Position numbers and translations under genes: made by a program | The notes under the pieces: model-generated | Told to the model about the DNA's origin: nothing | What the model saw: the letters and a program-made list of their open reading frames with translations, nothing else | The model's database searches: none | Part shown: positions 16,592-25,580 of the stretch, piece after piece | How positions within the stretch are numbered: the stretch's first letter is position 1 | Layout of the letters: each line of letters starts with the position of its first letter | DNA from: Clostridiaceae bacterium | GTDB taxonomy: Bacteria; Bacillota; Clostridia; Lachnospirales; Lachnospiraceae | Direction of reading: 5' to 3' | Assembly: GCA_910575795.1 (NCBI GenBank) | Contig: CAJTGE010000020.1 | Span: 1-64,000, forward strand | DNA length: 64,000 nt

Positions 16592-18449
16592 GAGACGGAT
16601 TCAAAGCCTGAAACGGCGTTATGGGAACCGTATCGAGCGTATGCCAATGAAAAAGCACGGCCCCGGAAGGGCTGCTGCGGCGCGCGGCGGGGGACGGCCG
16701 AAAAACAGCAGGGAAACCGTTAAGCGGCTGATGTCCTATCTGGAACGGGACCGGGCGGGAATGGCGGCGGCCTTCCTCTGCGTACTGATCGGCTCTGTCA
16801 CGAATCTGGCCGGGGCCTATATGCTGAGACCTATTATCAACCGCTATATAGCGCCTGTGGACGGAAGCCGCGGCGATGCGGCGGGGCTGTTTGGGGCGCT
16901 CACGGTGATGGCGGCCGTGTACCTGCTAAGCGTGTGCGCAAATTACGCACAGTCGCGCATTATGCTGACCATTGCCCAGAATGCGCTGGAGCGGATCCGC
17001 GGGGAGCTGTTCGGGCGGATGCAGAAGCTTCCCCTGCGCTTTTATGACACGAACAGTAACGGGGATCTGATGAGCCGTTTTACGAACGATGTGGACACCA
17101 TCGGGAACATGCTCAGCGGCACGCTGGTCCAGCTCTTTTCCGGGGCTTTGAGCATCCTGGGGACGCTGGCCCTGATGATTTACACGAATGTGTACCTGAC
17201 TGTGATTACAGTGGTCATGATCCCGCTGATGATGAAAGCCGGAGGCTATGTGGCCGGCCGGAGCCAGAAATATTTCTCAGCCCAGCAGTCGGCGCTCGGC
17301 GCGCTGAACGGCTATATTGAAGAGACGATCAATGGACAGAAGGTCGTGAAGGTCTTCTGCCATGAAGCGATCGCGGAAGAGGAATTTTCGTGGCTGAACC
17401 GGGATTTGCGGGATAAGCAGATAAAGGCCCAGTTTTTTGGCGGGATCATGGGGCCGGTTATGGGAAATTTAAGCCAGATCAATTATTCGCTGACCGCGTG
17501 TATCGGCGGACTGTTGTGCGTCCTGCGCGGCTTCGACGTGGGAGGGCTTACGGTATTTTTAAACTTTTCCCGTCAGTTTTCAAGGCCGATCAATGAGATT
17601 TCCATGCAGGTGAGCAACGTGTTTTCCGCTCTTGCGGGGGCGGAGCGCGTGTTTGCTCTGATGGACGCCGAGCCGGAGCCAGAGGATGAGGCGGACGCGG
17701 TTTCTTTGGAGCCCATCCGGGGCGATGTGGAGCTTTCGCATGTAACGTTTGGCTATGATCCGGAAAAGGTAATTTTAAAGGATATCAGCCTGTACGCCCG
17801 CCCGGGGCAGAAGATTGCCTTTGTGGGATCCACCGGCGCGGGAAAGACGACGATCACCAACCTGATTAACCGGTTTTACGATATTCAGTCCGGCTGTATT
17901 ACCGTGGACGGGGTGGATGTGAGGAAGATGAAGCAGGGTGAGCTGCGCCGCAATATCGCCATGGTTTTGCAGGATACGCATCTGTTTACGGGAACTGTGA
18001 TGGAAAACATCCGCTACGGAAGGCTCGAGGCCACGGACGAGGAGGTCGTGGAGGCGGCTAAAACAGCGTCGGCGCATTCCTTCATCATGCGTCTGCCTAA
18101 AGGGTATGACACGATGCTGGAGGGCGACGGGGCAAACCTAAGCCAGGGCCAGAGGCAGCTTTTAAACATTGCCAGGGCGGCTGTCTCCAAAGCGCCGATC
18201 CTGATCCTGGATGAGGCCACCAGCTCTGTGGACACAAGAACAGAACGCCATATTGAGCATGGGATGGACCGCCTGATGCGGGATCGGACCACGCTCGTGA
18301 TTGCCCACCGCCTTTCCACCGTGCGCAGCGCCAACGCCATTATGGTGCTGGAACACGGAGAAATCATTGAGCGGGGGGATCACGAAGAGCTGATCCGCCA
18401 GAGAGGCAGATACTACAGCCTGTATACGGGGATGAGTGAGCTGGAATAA
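16584..18449 (+). CDS. ABC exporter half-transporter, catalytically competent partner
   Basis: 621 residues with six transmembrane helices and an ATPase domain carrying GSTGAGKTT, LSQGQRQLL and ILDEATSSVDT, with the catalytic Glu present. Together with the previous protein this is a standard heterodimer with one active ATP site. The N-terminus is unusually long and basic (residues 1-50) before the first helix. Start at 16584 overlaps the previous stop (translational coupling); the longer frame from 16326 only copies the other gene out of frame. Confidence 0.93.
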   Translation: MDERRIQSLKRRYGNRIERMPMKKHGPGRAAAARGGGRPKNSRETVKRLMSYLERDRAGMAAAFLCVLIGSVTNLAGAYMLRPIINRYIAPVDGSRGDAAGLFGALTVMAAVYLLSVCANYAQSRIMLTIAQNALERIRGELFGRMQKLPLRFYDTNSNGDLMSRFTNDVDTIGNMLSGTLVQLFSGALSILGTLALMIYTNVYLTVITVVMIPLMMKAGGYVAGRSQKYFSAQQSALGALNGYIEETINGQKVVKVFCHEAIAEEEFSWLNRDLRDKQIKAQFFGGIMGPVMGNLSQINYSLTACIGGLLCVLRGFDVGGLTVFLNFSRQFSRPINEISMQVSNVFSALAGAERVFALMDAEPEPEDEADAVSLEPIRGDVELSHVTFGYDPEKVILKDISLYARPGQKIAFVGSTGAGKTTITNLINRFYDIQSGCITVDGVDVRKMKQGELRRNIAMVLQDTHLFTGTVMENIRYGRLEATDEEVVEAAKTASAHSFIMRLPKGYDTMLEGDGANLSQGQRQLLNIARAAVSKAPILILDEATSSVDTRTERHIEHGMDRLMRDRTTLVIAHRLSTVRSANAIMVLEHGEIIERGDHEELIRQRGRYYSLYTGMSELE

Positions 18450-18637
18450 TAGATGTATACAGCATTAAAAATACACTTTTCAGTAAATACAAGGGTTTCG
18501 CCGGTTCAGATCAAAACGGGCCGGCAAAAAAAATCTGGAAAAAATTGCCATAAGATTACGCTGAGGACGATGTATCGCCCGGTTTTCTCCTGTTTTTCGT
18601 ATAAACTATGTGCATACGAAAGACAGGAGGATGCAGC

Positions 18638-18877
18638 ATGCAGGTACGTGAGGCAACAATTATACGAATCCGTGAGCTTCTTAAACGGGAACGGCTCACT
18701 TTATATGCATTGGCCTATAAGACAGGGATGCCAACGTCCACACTGAAGTGTATCATCAATGGGCGCAGCAAAAATCCCGGGATTGTGAATATCCAGAAGA
18801 TAGCAGAAGGCTTCAATATGTCGATTCGGGAATTTTATGACAGCGAGCTGTTTGATAATTTGGATCAGGAAGATTGA
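18638..18877 (+). CDS. XRE-family HTH regulator
   Basis: 79 residues consisting of one helix-turn-helix: RIRELLKRERLTLYALAYKT, then GMPTSTLKCIINGRSKNPGI. Start at 18638 is preceded by AGGAGG; an ATG at 18608 lacks one. Small stand-alone XRE repressors like this are common in Clostridia; targets unknown. It converges on upp across a hairpin. Confidence 0.85.
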   Translation: MQVREATIIRIRELLKRERLTLYALAYKTGMPTSTLKCIINGRSKNPGIVNIQKIAEGFNMSIREFYDSELFDNLDQED

Positions 18878-18892
18878 AGAGACGGCCGGATC

Positions 18893-18925
18893 GGGCGGCG
18901 GCAAAAGATATGGCTGCCGCCGCCC
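18893..18925. terminator. Convergent hairpin between XRE gene and upp
   Basis: GGGCGGCGGC and GCCGCCGCCC form a perfect 10-bp GC stem with a 13-nt loop. T runs are short on both sides, so termination may be only partly efficient. Confidence 0.6.
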
Positions 18926-18931
18926 GGTTGA

Positions 18932-19561
18932 CTATTTTGTCCCGAAAATCCGATCCCCGGCGTCGCCCAGGCCCGGACAGATATAAGCGTCGCCGTTTAG
19001 GCAGCGGTCTACATGGCCTGTGTAGATCTGGATATCCGGATGCGCCTCGTGAAGGCGCTTTAATCCTTCAGGCGCGGCGATGATGGACATAAATTTAATG
19101 GTCCGGCCGCCGTGCTCCTTGATAAAACGGACGGCCTCCACCGCCGAGCCGCCGGTAGCCAGCATGGGATCCGTGACTACAATGGTGCGCAGCTCGATCG
19201 GCGTCGGAAGCTTGCAGTAATACTCATGGGGTTCGTGCGTCTCCTCGTCCCGGTACAGGCCGATGTGCCCCACCTTTGCAGAGGGAACCAGGGCCAGAAT
19301 GCCGTTCACCATGCCGAGCCCGGCCCGGAGGATGGGGACAACGGCCAGCTTTTTGCCGGCCAGCATAGGGGTCATGCACGTTTCAATCGGCGTCTCCACC
19401 TCCTGATCCTCCAGGGGCAGATCGCGCAGGGCCTCATAGCCCATCAGCATGGAGATCTCCTCGATTAGAGAACGGAATTCATTGGTTCCGGTCGCCTTGT
19501 TCCGGAGAATGGAAATCTTGTGCTGGATCAGCGGGTGATCAAGGATCGTTACATTTTTCAT
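18932..19561 (-). CDS. upp: Uracil phosphoribosyltransferase
   Basis: 209 residues, the usual length. Makes UMP from uracil and PRPP (pyrimidine salvage, cytoplasm). The PRPP loop is [13 protein letters not shown] (about 127-139) and the C-terminus [11 protein letters not shown] is the uracil-binding end. Start at the MKNVTI Met (19561); an upstream in-frame ATG overlaps the preceding gene. It follows a lipoprotein gene by 16 bp and is probably co-transcribed. Confidence 0.97.
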   Translation of the reverse strand: MKNVTILDHPLIQHKISILRNKATGTNEFRSLIEEISMLMGYEALRDLPLEDQEVETPIETCMTPMLAGKKLAVVPILRAGLGMVNGILALVPSAKVGHIGLYRDEETHEPHEYYCKLPTPIELRTIVVTDPMLATGGSAVEAVRFIKEHGGRTIKFMSIIAAPEGLKRLHEAHPDIQIYTGHVDRCLNGDAYICPGLGDAGDRIFGTK

Positions 19562-19577
19562 AGGAAAGCCTGCCTTT

Positions 19578-20372
19578 CTATTTGTTGTCAGGACTGTAAT
19601 GGATGAGCACATATCCGCCGGCGGCCTGGCTGACCGGAAGGCTTACATACACGACGCCCTGTTTTTCATAGCTGAATATCTCGGGCCACCCCTCACCGCC
19701 CGCGGAAAAATCGGCTGCCTTAAGCTTATTATAGTAGTATTCCACCGTGCGGTCCGACGCGTTCAGCTCGCTGCGGATGCCCTCCTCATTCCCGGCCGCA
19801 TCCGACAGCTTATAATCGCCGGACACGATATAGCCGGCCACGGTATACGCATCCGTAAAGTCGGAAAGCCCGAGATTTTCCATGGTATCCAGATCAAGGG
19901 TATTAGTATAGAAGAAGCGCTCTTCTCCCCCCGAGCCGGAAGCTGCGCTTCCCCTGTAGGAAACCGTGACGCGCTTTAAATTGACTGCCTCGACCGTCGC
20001 CCTCACGGAAAACGTCTGATCCGGGAATGCCTTTGCGACAGCCAGCGCGTTGTTCTTTAAAATCGCGTTCGCCTCCTCCTGCCTGGAGCTGTCCTTCATG
20101 CCGGAAATCTGCGGATACTGCACAGAAGAGCTGCCGATCTGTTCGGTTTTAAGCTCTGTCTTTAAGGCAGCGCTGTCAGACGGCGCCTGAGAAACCGCTT
20201 CGGAAGGGGCGTCGGTCTGTTTAACCGGGGAAGTTTCCTTCATGGATTCCGTCTCCACAGCTTCCGTGGTGTGCAGGGAGGAGAGATCCACAGGCTCCCT
20301 TTTTTTACAGCCGGAAATCGCCATGGCGGACAGGGCGGCGAGTATCAGGATGGGGATGGTTTTTTTTCTCAT
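19578..20372 (-). CDS. Secreted lipoprotein with DUF3298-like domain
   Basis: 264 residues. Signal peptide with lipobox ISGC (Cys about residue 22), then a Ser/Thr/Glu-rich linker (about 25-80), then a folded domain with [20 protein letters not shown] and a [16 protein letters not shown] segment, resembling the RsiV/DUF3298 family of extracytoplasmic proteins. Function unknown. GGAGG precedes the start at 20372. First gene of the upp transcript. Confidence 0.75.
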   Translation of the reverse strand: MRKKTIPILILAALSAMAISGCKKREPVDLSSLHTTEAVETESMKETSPVKQTDAPSEAVSQAPSDSAALKTELKTEQIGSSSVQYPQISGMKDSSRQEEANAILKNNALAVAKAFPDQTFSVRATVEAVNLKRVTVSYRGSAASGSGGEERFFYTNTLDLDTMENLGLSDFTDAYTVAGYIVSGDYKLSDAAGNEEGIRSELNASDRTVEYYYNKLKAADFSAGGEGWPEIFSYEKQGVVYVSLPVSQAAGGYVLIHYSPDNK

Positions 20373-20650
20373 ATGTATATGGCCTCCTTTTGTGGTGGGG
20401 TTTATCTGAACTGCATCTCCATTGTAACGTAAAATGTTGGGAAATAGTATTGCAATTTTCTTAAGTTTTATCCCCGGCGGCCCTTTCACGCATCCTATCA
20501 CGCATCCTCCGCCATCCGCACAAATAGTCCTTGAAGAACCACATACCAATATGCTATCATTAAAGACGGCAAAGCCTGAAACCACACGCTTTCAGCGCCG
20601 AATGCCGCTGACGCACCGCATTTGACATGAGTAGGAGGTTTAAAACCAGT
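20373..20650. other. Divergent intergenic region, lipoprotein / IMP cyclohydrolase
   Basis: 278 bp between divergent genes. A run near 20530-20560 is AT-richer (ATATGCTATCATTAAAG) and may hold the promoter for the cyclohydrolase. No riboswitch-like structure was recognised. Confidence 0.35.
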
Positions 20651-21361
20651 ATGAAGATGTTATCCATTGCAGAAGAATTAAAACGTAATTCCTACCCCGG
20701 CCGGGGGATTGTGCTGGGGCGTTCTGCCGACGGGAAGAAGGCCGTGGCCGCTTATTTTATTATGGGCAGAAGCGAGAACAGCAGAAACCGCATCTTTGTG
20801 GAGGACGGGAACGGGATCCGCACCCAGGCGTTTGACCCGGCTAAGCTGTCGGATCCGAGCCTGATTATCTATGCGCCGGTCCGCGTCCTGGGAAATAAGA
20901 CGATCGTGACCAACGGCGATCAGACGGACACGATCTATGAGGGGATGGATAAGCAGCTTACCTTTGAACAGTCCCTGCGCTGCCGTGAGTTTGAGCCGGA
21001 CGCCCCGAACTATACGCCGCGTATATCCGGGATCATGCATATGGAAAACGGGGCCTTTAATTATGCCATGTCCATTTTAAAGAGCAGCGACGGCGATCCG
21101 TCTTCCTGCTGCCGTTATACCTTTGCCTATGAGAATCCGGTTGCGGGAGAGGGCCATTTCATCCACACCTATATGCACGACGGCGATCCCCTTCCAAGCT
21201 TTGAGGGCGAGCCGAAGCGGATTGCGGTCCTGGACGATATCGACGAATTCACTGAGCTTATCTGGGACAGCCTGGATGCGGAAAATAAGGTGTCTCTTTT
21301 TGTGCGCTATATCGATCTGGCCGCACAGGAGACAAATTCCCGGATTGTCAATAAAAATTAA
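20651..21361 (+). CDS. Stand-alone IMP cyclohydrolase-like protein (PurO type)
   Basis: About 236 residues, fitting the single-domain IMP cyclohydrolase family (archaeal PurO and clostridial homologues), which closes the ring of FAICAR to give IMP, last step of de novo purine synthesis. Recognisable parts are NSYPGRGIVLG, AYFIMGRSENSRNR, and the C-terminal VSLFVRYID. AGGAGG at 20633-20638 is 12 nt from the ATG at 20651; an ATG at 20657 is an alternative and one at 20627 lies upstream of the site. Downstream is the matching AICAR formyltransferase. Confidence 0.85.
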   Translation: MKMLSIAEELKRNSYPGRGIVLGRSADGKKAVAAYFIMGRSENSRNRIFVEDGNGIRTQAFDPAKLSDPSLIIYAPVRVLGNKTIVTNGDQTDTIYEGMDKQLTFEQSLRCREFEPDAPNYTPRISGIMHMENGAFNYAMSILKSSDGDPSSCCRYTFAYENPVAGEGHFIHTYMHDGDPLPSFEGEPKRIAVLDDIDEFTELIWDSLDAENKVSLFVRYIDLAAQETNSRIVNKN

Positions 21362-21456
21362 ATTATTATTAAGAACAGAATATTAAAAAAATTATGTTAA
21401 GTATGTCACAATTCAGACAAACGTATTACAAGGCTTTCGGCGGGATGAGATTGACG

Positions 21457-21640
21457 CCAGGCCCGCTGATAACGTAGCCTGCGCCAGCTTCTGTATCCAT
21501 TAGGAACCCGTAGAAAACCGCCGGCGCTTAGCGAGGCTTTTCGAGCTTAGCGTCCGCTGCGCTTTTCTCCGAGCGGAAGCGGGGTTCCGTTGGATACAGA
21601 AGCTGGCGCAGGCGGCCCCTTAGCAATGAACCATAGCTCA
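21457..21640 (-). repeat. Dispersed structured element, copy 4
   Basis: Minus-orientation copy between the two purine genes. Arms 21478-21498 and 21592-21612 pair perfectly over 21 bp. The stem resembles copy 1 near the core but differs at the outer end (CTGCGCC instead of AGAGGC) with matching changes in the opposite arm. Inner pair GACGC / GCGCC. Confidence 0.85.
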
Positions 21641-21687
21641 CATACATCTTAACAAATGCTATTGCAACCTAAACGGTTACAAACACA

Positions 21688-21720
21688 TAACAGTTCAGAC
21701 AACCGGTACGGTTACTGAAC
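21688..21720. repeat. GTTCAG palindrome, purine gene leader
   Basis: TAACAGTTCAG (21688-21698) followed by an inverted GTTACTGAAC (21711-21720), the same family as the palindromes at 14086 and 35791. It sits 30-65 bp before the AICAR formyltransferase start. Confidence 0.6.
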
Positions 21721-21753
21721 CCCAATGTTTAACCTACGACAAGGAGGAACCAT

Positions 21754-22932
21754 ATGAATGAACTGGAGTTAAAATACGGGTGCAACCCGAATCAGAAGCC
21801 GTCGCGTATCTTCATGGAGGACGGCGGGGAGCTCCCTATCCGGGTGCTGAGCGGCCGTCCGGGTTATATCAATTTTCTGGACGCCTTTAACGGCTGGCAG
21901 CTTGTGAGGGAGCTGAAGGCGGCGACGGGCCTGCCGGCGGCGGCATCGTTCAAGCACGTATCCCCGGCGGGCGCCGCGGTGGGCCTGCCCATGGACGAGA
22001 CGTTAAAAAAGATTTACTGGGTGGATGATATGGGGGATCTCTCGCCGCTGGCGTGCGCCTATGCGAGGGCGAGAGGCGCGGACCGGATGTCGTCCTTTGG
22101 GGACTTTATCTCTCTGTCCGATGTCTGCGACGCGGACACGGCCCGTATTATCAAGAGGGAGGTTTCGGACGGCGTGATTGCCCCGGGCTATACGGATGAG
22201 GCGCTGGAGATCCTGAAATCCAAGAAAAACGGAAATTACAACGTGATTGCCATTGATCCGGATTACGTTCCGGCCGCGGCGGAGAAAAAACAGGTATTTG
22301 GCATCACCTTTGAGCAGGGCAGAAATGAGCTTCGGGTTGACCGCGCGCTTCTTGAAAATATTGTCACGGAAAATAAGGAGCTTCCGGACCGCGCGAAGGT
22401 GGACATGATGATTTCCCTTATTACCCTGAAATACACGCAGTCGAATTCGGTCTGCTATGTAAAGGACGGCCAGGCGATCGGCATCGGCGCCGGGCAGCAG
22501 TCCCGCGTTCACTGTACGCGGCTGGCCGGGCAGAAGGCGGACAACTGGTTCCTGCGCCAGGCGCCGCAGGTGCTGGAGCTTCCGTTTGTGGACGGGATCA
22601 AGCGGGCGGATCGCGACAACGCGATTGATGTCTACATCGGAGAGGAGTACATGGATGTCCTGGCAGACGGGGCGTGGCAGAGGATTTTTAAGGTAAAACC
22701 GCCTGTATTTACCAGGGAGGAAAAGCGCTCCTGGCTTGACCGGATGCAGGATGTCGCCCTGGGATCGGACGCCTTCTTCCCGTTCGGGGATAACATTGAG
22801 CGCGCCCATAAGAGCGGCGTGCGCTATGTCGCCCAGCCGGGAGGCTCTGTCCGCGACGACCAGGTAATCGAGACGTGCAACCGGTACGGTATGGTGATGG
22901 CCTTTACCGGGATCCGTCTGTTCCATCACTGA
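21754..22932 (+). CDS. AICAR formyltransferase without cyclohydrolase domain
   Basis: 392 residues. Formylates AICAR with 10-formyl-THF in purine synthesis. Visible family features are YGCNPNQKPS, the SFKHVSPAGAAVG motif with catalytic Lys-His (about 67-79), KYTQSNSVCYV, GAGQQSRVHCTR and the C-terminal PGGSVRDDQVI. Ordinary bacterial PurH is about 510 residues with an N-terminal cyclohydrolase; here that activity is the separate gene just upstream. AGGAGG precedes the ATG. Confidence 0.93.
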   Translation: MNELELKYGCNPNQKPSRIFMEDGGELPIRVLSGRPGYINFLDAFNGWQLVRELKAATGLPAAASFKHVSPAGAAVGLPMDETLKKIYWVDDMGDLSPLACAYARARGADRMSSFGDFISLSDVCDADTARIIKREVSDGVIAPGYTDEALEILKSKKNGNYNVIAIDPDYVPAAAEKKQVFGITFEQGRNELRVDRALLENIVTENKELPDRAKVDMMISLITLKYTQSNSVCYVKDGQAIGIGAGQQSRVHCTRLAGQKADNWFLRQAPQVLELPFVDGIKRADRDNAIDVYIGEEYMDVLADGAWQRIFKVKPPVFTREEKRSWLDRMQDVALGSDAFFPFGDNIERAHKSGVRYVAQPGGSVRDDQVIETCNRYGMVMAFTGIRLFHH

Positions 22933-22939
22933 TGCGGCT

Positions 22940-24058
22940 ATGAGATATATAAAAAAGCTTTGCGCGCTGTTTCTCCTGCTCGTATTCGCGGTAAGCTGCG
23001 CGTCATGCGCAGTCCCCGCCGACACTGTTTCGCGCGAGCCGGGCCGGATGGAGGCGCATTTTATTGATGTGGGGCAGGGCGATTCAACACTGATTATCTG
23101 TGAGGGCAAAACGATGCTGATCGACGCCGGCGACGACAGCCAGGGAACCGCGATCCAGAACTACCTGCAGAAGCAGGGTATAAAAAAGCTGGATTATCTG
23201 GTGCTGACGCATCCGGATTCGGATCATATCGGAGGCGCTCCGGTCATTATCACGAAATTTGACATCGGACAGGTGTTTATGTCTGATTATAAAAAGGATA
23301 ATAAGACGTACGAAAAGCTCATAAAGGCCCTGGAATACAAGCGGCTGTCGTATCAGACGCCAAAGGTCGGCTCCGAGTATGCGCTCGGCGCGGCCAGCAT
23401 CCGGATCCTGGGCCCGGCAGGGAAATATGGGAACCCCAATGATGCGTCGGTTGCCCTGATGATTCAGAACGGGGATAACCGTTTTCTGTTCACCGGGGAT
23501 GCGCAGGAGGAGGCGGAACAGGATATGGCGGAAAGCATCGGCGACCTGTCTGCCGATGTGTACCATGCAGGCCATCACGGGAGCAAAACCTCCACCTCAG
23601 AGGCATTTTTTGAACGTGTGAGGCCGTCGTGCGCGGTGATAAGCTGCGCGGAGGGCAATTCCTACGGGCATCCGCATGCCCAGACTCTGAACACCTTCCG
23701 CATGAACGGGGTAAAGGTCTACCGCACGGACGAGGAAGGAACGATCATTGCCGTCTCCGACGGGAAGGAGATCCGTTTTGACGTCCCGCCGTCGGAAACC
23801 TGGAAGGCAGGAGAGCCCACAGGCTCGGCGGCTTCCGGGAAAAAGGGAGCAGGCGAAAAGAGCGGTTCGGAGGAAGAGGAGAACGGGGGCGGGCCGTCCG
23901 GCGGGGAAGAGCCAGCCTATATCCTGAATACAAAAAACAAAAAGTTTCACAGGCCGGAGTGCGATTCCCTTCCGGCCGTCAACCGGAAAAAGTCGTCCGA
24001 AAGCCGCGAAAGCCTGATTTCACAGGGATATGAACCGTGTAAGCGGTGTAATCCCTGA
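22940..24058 (+). CDS. ComEC-like metallo-beta-lactamase lipoprotein with Cys-rich tail
   Basis: 372 residues. Signal peptide with a probable lipobox (SCASC), then an exported metallo-hydrolase domain: FIDVGQGDST, THPDSDHIGG metal motif (about 92-101), FTGDAQ and HAGHHGSKTS. This is the ComEC C-terminal type. After a Gly/Ser/Glu linker, residues 334-372 have HRPECDSL and EPCKRCNP, like the Ada-type metal-binding module. Probably an extracellular nuclease or phosphodiesterase. Seven bp behind the formyltransferase, no clear ribosome site. Confidence 0.8.
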   Translation: MRYIKKLCALFLLLVFAVSCASCAVPADTVSREPGRMEAHFIDVGQGDSTLIICEGKTMLIDAGDDSQGTAIQNYLQKQGIKKLDYLVLTHPDSDHIGGAPVIITKFDIGQVFMSDYKKDNKTYEKLIKALEYKRLSYQTPKVGSEYALGAASIRILGPAGKYGNPNDASVALMIQNGDNRFLFTGDAQEEAEQDMAESIGDLSADVYHAGHHGSKTSTSEAFFERVRPSCAVISCAEGNSYGHPHAQTLNTFRMNGVKVYRTDEEGTIIAVSDGKEIRFDVPPSETWKAGEPTGSAASGKKGAGEKSGSEEEENGGGPSGGEEPAYILNTKNKKFHRPECDSLPAVNRKKSSESRESLISQGYEPCKRCNP

Positions 24059-24102
24059 TAGGTAGCTTTCAGTCTGCGCCGCCTGGTTTTCCGCGCCGAA
24101 AC

Positions 24103-24173
24103 GTGTGCAGACAGCTAAAAAAGGTACGTGCGCTTCTTCATAGCGCACGTACCTTTTTTAGCTGTCTGCACAC
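24103..24173. terminator. Very long bidirectional hairpin terminator
   Basis: The two arms are complementary over more than 30 bp (GTGTGCAGACAGC...GCTGTCTGCACAC outside, GGTACGTGCGC...GCGCACGTACC inside) with A and T runs within the arms, so both directions give a stem followed by T residues. It separates convergent genes. Confidence 0.85.
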
Positions 24174-24228
24174 GGGCGTTCAAAGAAAGGCCCGCGCGGC
24201 AAAAAATGCTGCCAAAGCGGCGGCGGCC

Positions 24229-25206
24229 TTACATTTGATTGACCGCATTGTCAAAATAATCGAGCCTGCCCTTTACCATATCCGCGCTGGAGGTGCCTGC
24301 GCCGTTACAGAACCGTATGTATTCCTCATTCGAGTCATATGAATCGATAAACTCGCGCAGCCACTCAAGATAGCGCTCTGCGTTTCTGTTTTCATTCAGC
24401 ACGCGGTACATGCCGTAGCACGCCATGGGCACAGAAGTCTGCTTTAAGCGGACCGAATCCTCAAATGCCCCGTCCAGCCTGTCAAGGGCCTGCCGGATCC
24501 GGTTTACCGTATCCTCATTCACCTTATCATTATAGGATGCAATAAACTTCTGCCTGTCCGCCTTGCGGAAGGACACAGGAGCCTGTTCCCCGCCCTTTTC
24601 CGTGAGCATCAAAAGCTCGATCACAACCAGCAGATCCGTCGAATTTTTAAGCTGCGTCGGGGAAAAGGTCTTTTCAAAAAACGGGTGCGAGACAAGCCCG
24701 GATATCGCGTCGCTGAGCTCGTCCGACATATCGGGCGTCATCTTCTGCGACGCATTCAGCGGTTTGCCGGAATTCAGACGGCGGAACATCTCCCGTACAT
24801 CTTTATCCGTGTAATCCGTAATTTCACACACCTGAAGCTGCGCGGCCATCAGCTCATCCTGCACTTTTTCATCCAGCCTGGAAAACTTCCTGCCCGCAAT
24901 CTCATAGGACTCGTTGTCAATCACAATCGGATCGAGATTCTTGGAAAGCCTGTAGCCGTCTGCGATAAAGCTGGCAATGCTGTATAAGCGCTGAACTCCG
25001 TCGATCACATACTGTTTGCCGTCCTCGATAACGGTGTATGTGGGATTGATAAGATATCCCCTCAAAAGGGAATCAATCAGAAGCGATTTCTGAGAACTGT
25101 TCCACACTCCCTCGCGTCTCTGGAGCTTGTGGGTAAACAAAATGTTCCCGCGCTTAATTTTGTTGGTTATTGTCTGAACAGGTTTATTTGGGGTCGAAAT
25201 CTTCAT
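24229..25206 (-). CDS. DUF262-domain protein (ParB/GmrS-like)
   Basis: 325 residues. The N-terminal half is a DUF262 domain: LQRREGVWNSSQKSLLIDSL and the IDGVQRLYSI motif (a variant of DGQQR that binds NTP in this ParB-like fold), then FRRLNSGKPLNASQK. No C-terminal HNH (DUF1524) domain is seen, unlike full GmrSD nucleases. Family members occur in type IV restriction and other phage defence, but also as solitary genes. GGAGG precedes the start. Confidence 0.8.
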   Translation of the reverse strand: MKISTPNKPVQTITNKIKRGNILFTHKLQRREGVWNSSQKSLLIDSLLRGYLINPTYTVIEDGKQYVIDGVQRLYSIASFIADGYRLSKNLDPIVIDNESYEIAGRKFSRLDEKVQDELMAAQLQVCEITDYTDKDVREMFRRLNSGKPLNASQKMTPDMSDELSDAISGLVSHPFFEKTFSPTQLKNSTDLLVVIELLMLTEKGGEQAPVSFRKADRQKFIASYNDKVNEDTVNRIRQALDRLDGAFEDSVRLKQTSVPMACYGMYRVLNENRNAERYLEWLREFIDSYDSNEEYIRFCNGAGTSSADMVKGRLDYFDNAVNQM

Positions 25207-25489
25207 GCATTACCTCCGGATTTAATCAGAATTGATTATTTTTTATTGTTTTAAGAGTATCATAACAGGGGGGATTTGTAAATAGAAAACGGGCGAAAGG
25301 TCGCTGGAGCGGTAACAGTTCAGAGAGCCTGATATGCTTTTTTGCTGAAATACATCTTCCAAATGTATATGAAATATTCATTACATCTCACCTTATCCCA
25401 GGCCGCCTCATATGATACAACAGGAAGCCCCCGTCCGGGCGGCTTTCCACAGGCTGAACAATTTTTTAACAGTCGTTGATGGTTCTTGC
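25207..25489. other. Intergenic region with repeat and hairpin
   Basis: Contains a GTTCAG half repeat (GGTAACAGTTCAG near 25310) and a hairpin at about 25423-25448 (GGAAGCC...GGCTTTCC). The rest is AT-rich near 25230-25270. No gene is visible. Confidence 0.5.
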
Positions 25490-25517
25490 TTGTAATTTCT
25501 AAAAATTGCTATATAAT
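25490..25517 (+). promoter_or_regulatory. Promoter of the nifS-nifU-mnmA operon
   Basis: TTGTAA (25490-25495), 16-bp spacer, TATAAT (25512-25517), about 64 bp before the nifS start. No iron-sulfur regulator gene (iscR) lies next to it. Confidence 0.6.
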
Positions 25518-25580
25518 AGAAACCGTAGATGAAGCTTTTACCTTTATTACTACAAAAAAGAAGAAAGGCGGATTTGTAAC

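Noticed and set aside
18453..18746. A 97-codon frame before the XRE gene
   Set aside because: It overlaps the XRE gene in another frame and has no start signal; composition looks random.
6602..21640. Integron attC sites as an explanation for the dispersed element
   Set aside because: attC sites have conserved outer core sites and variable centres; here the core is conserved and the outer stem varies, and no integrase is present.
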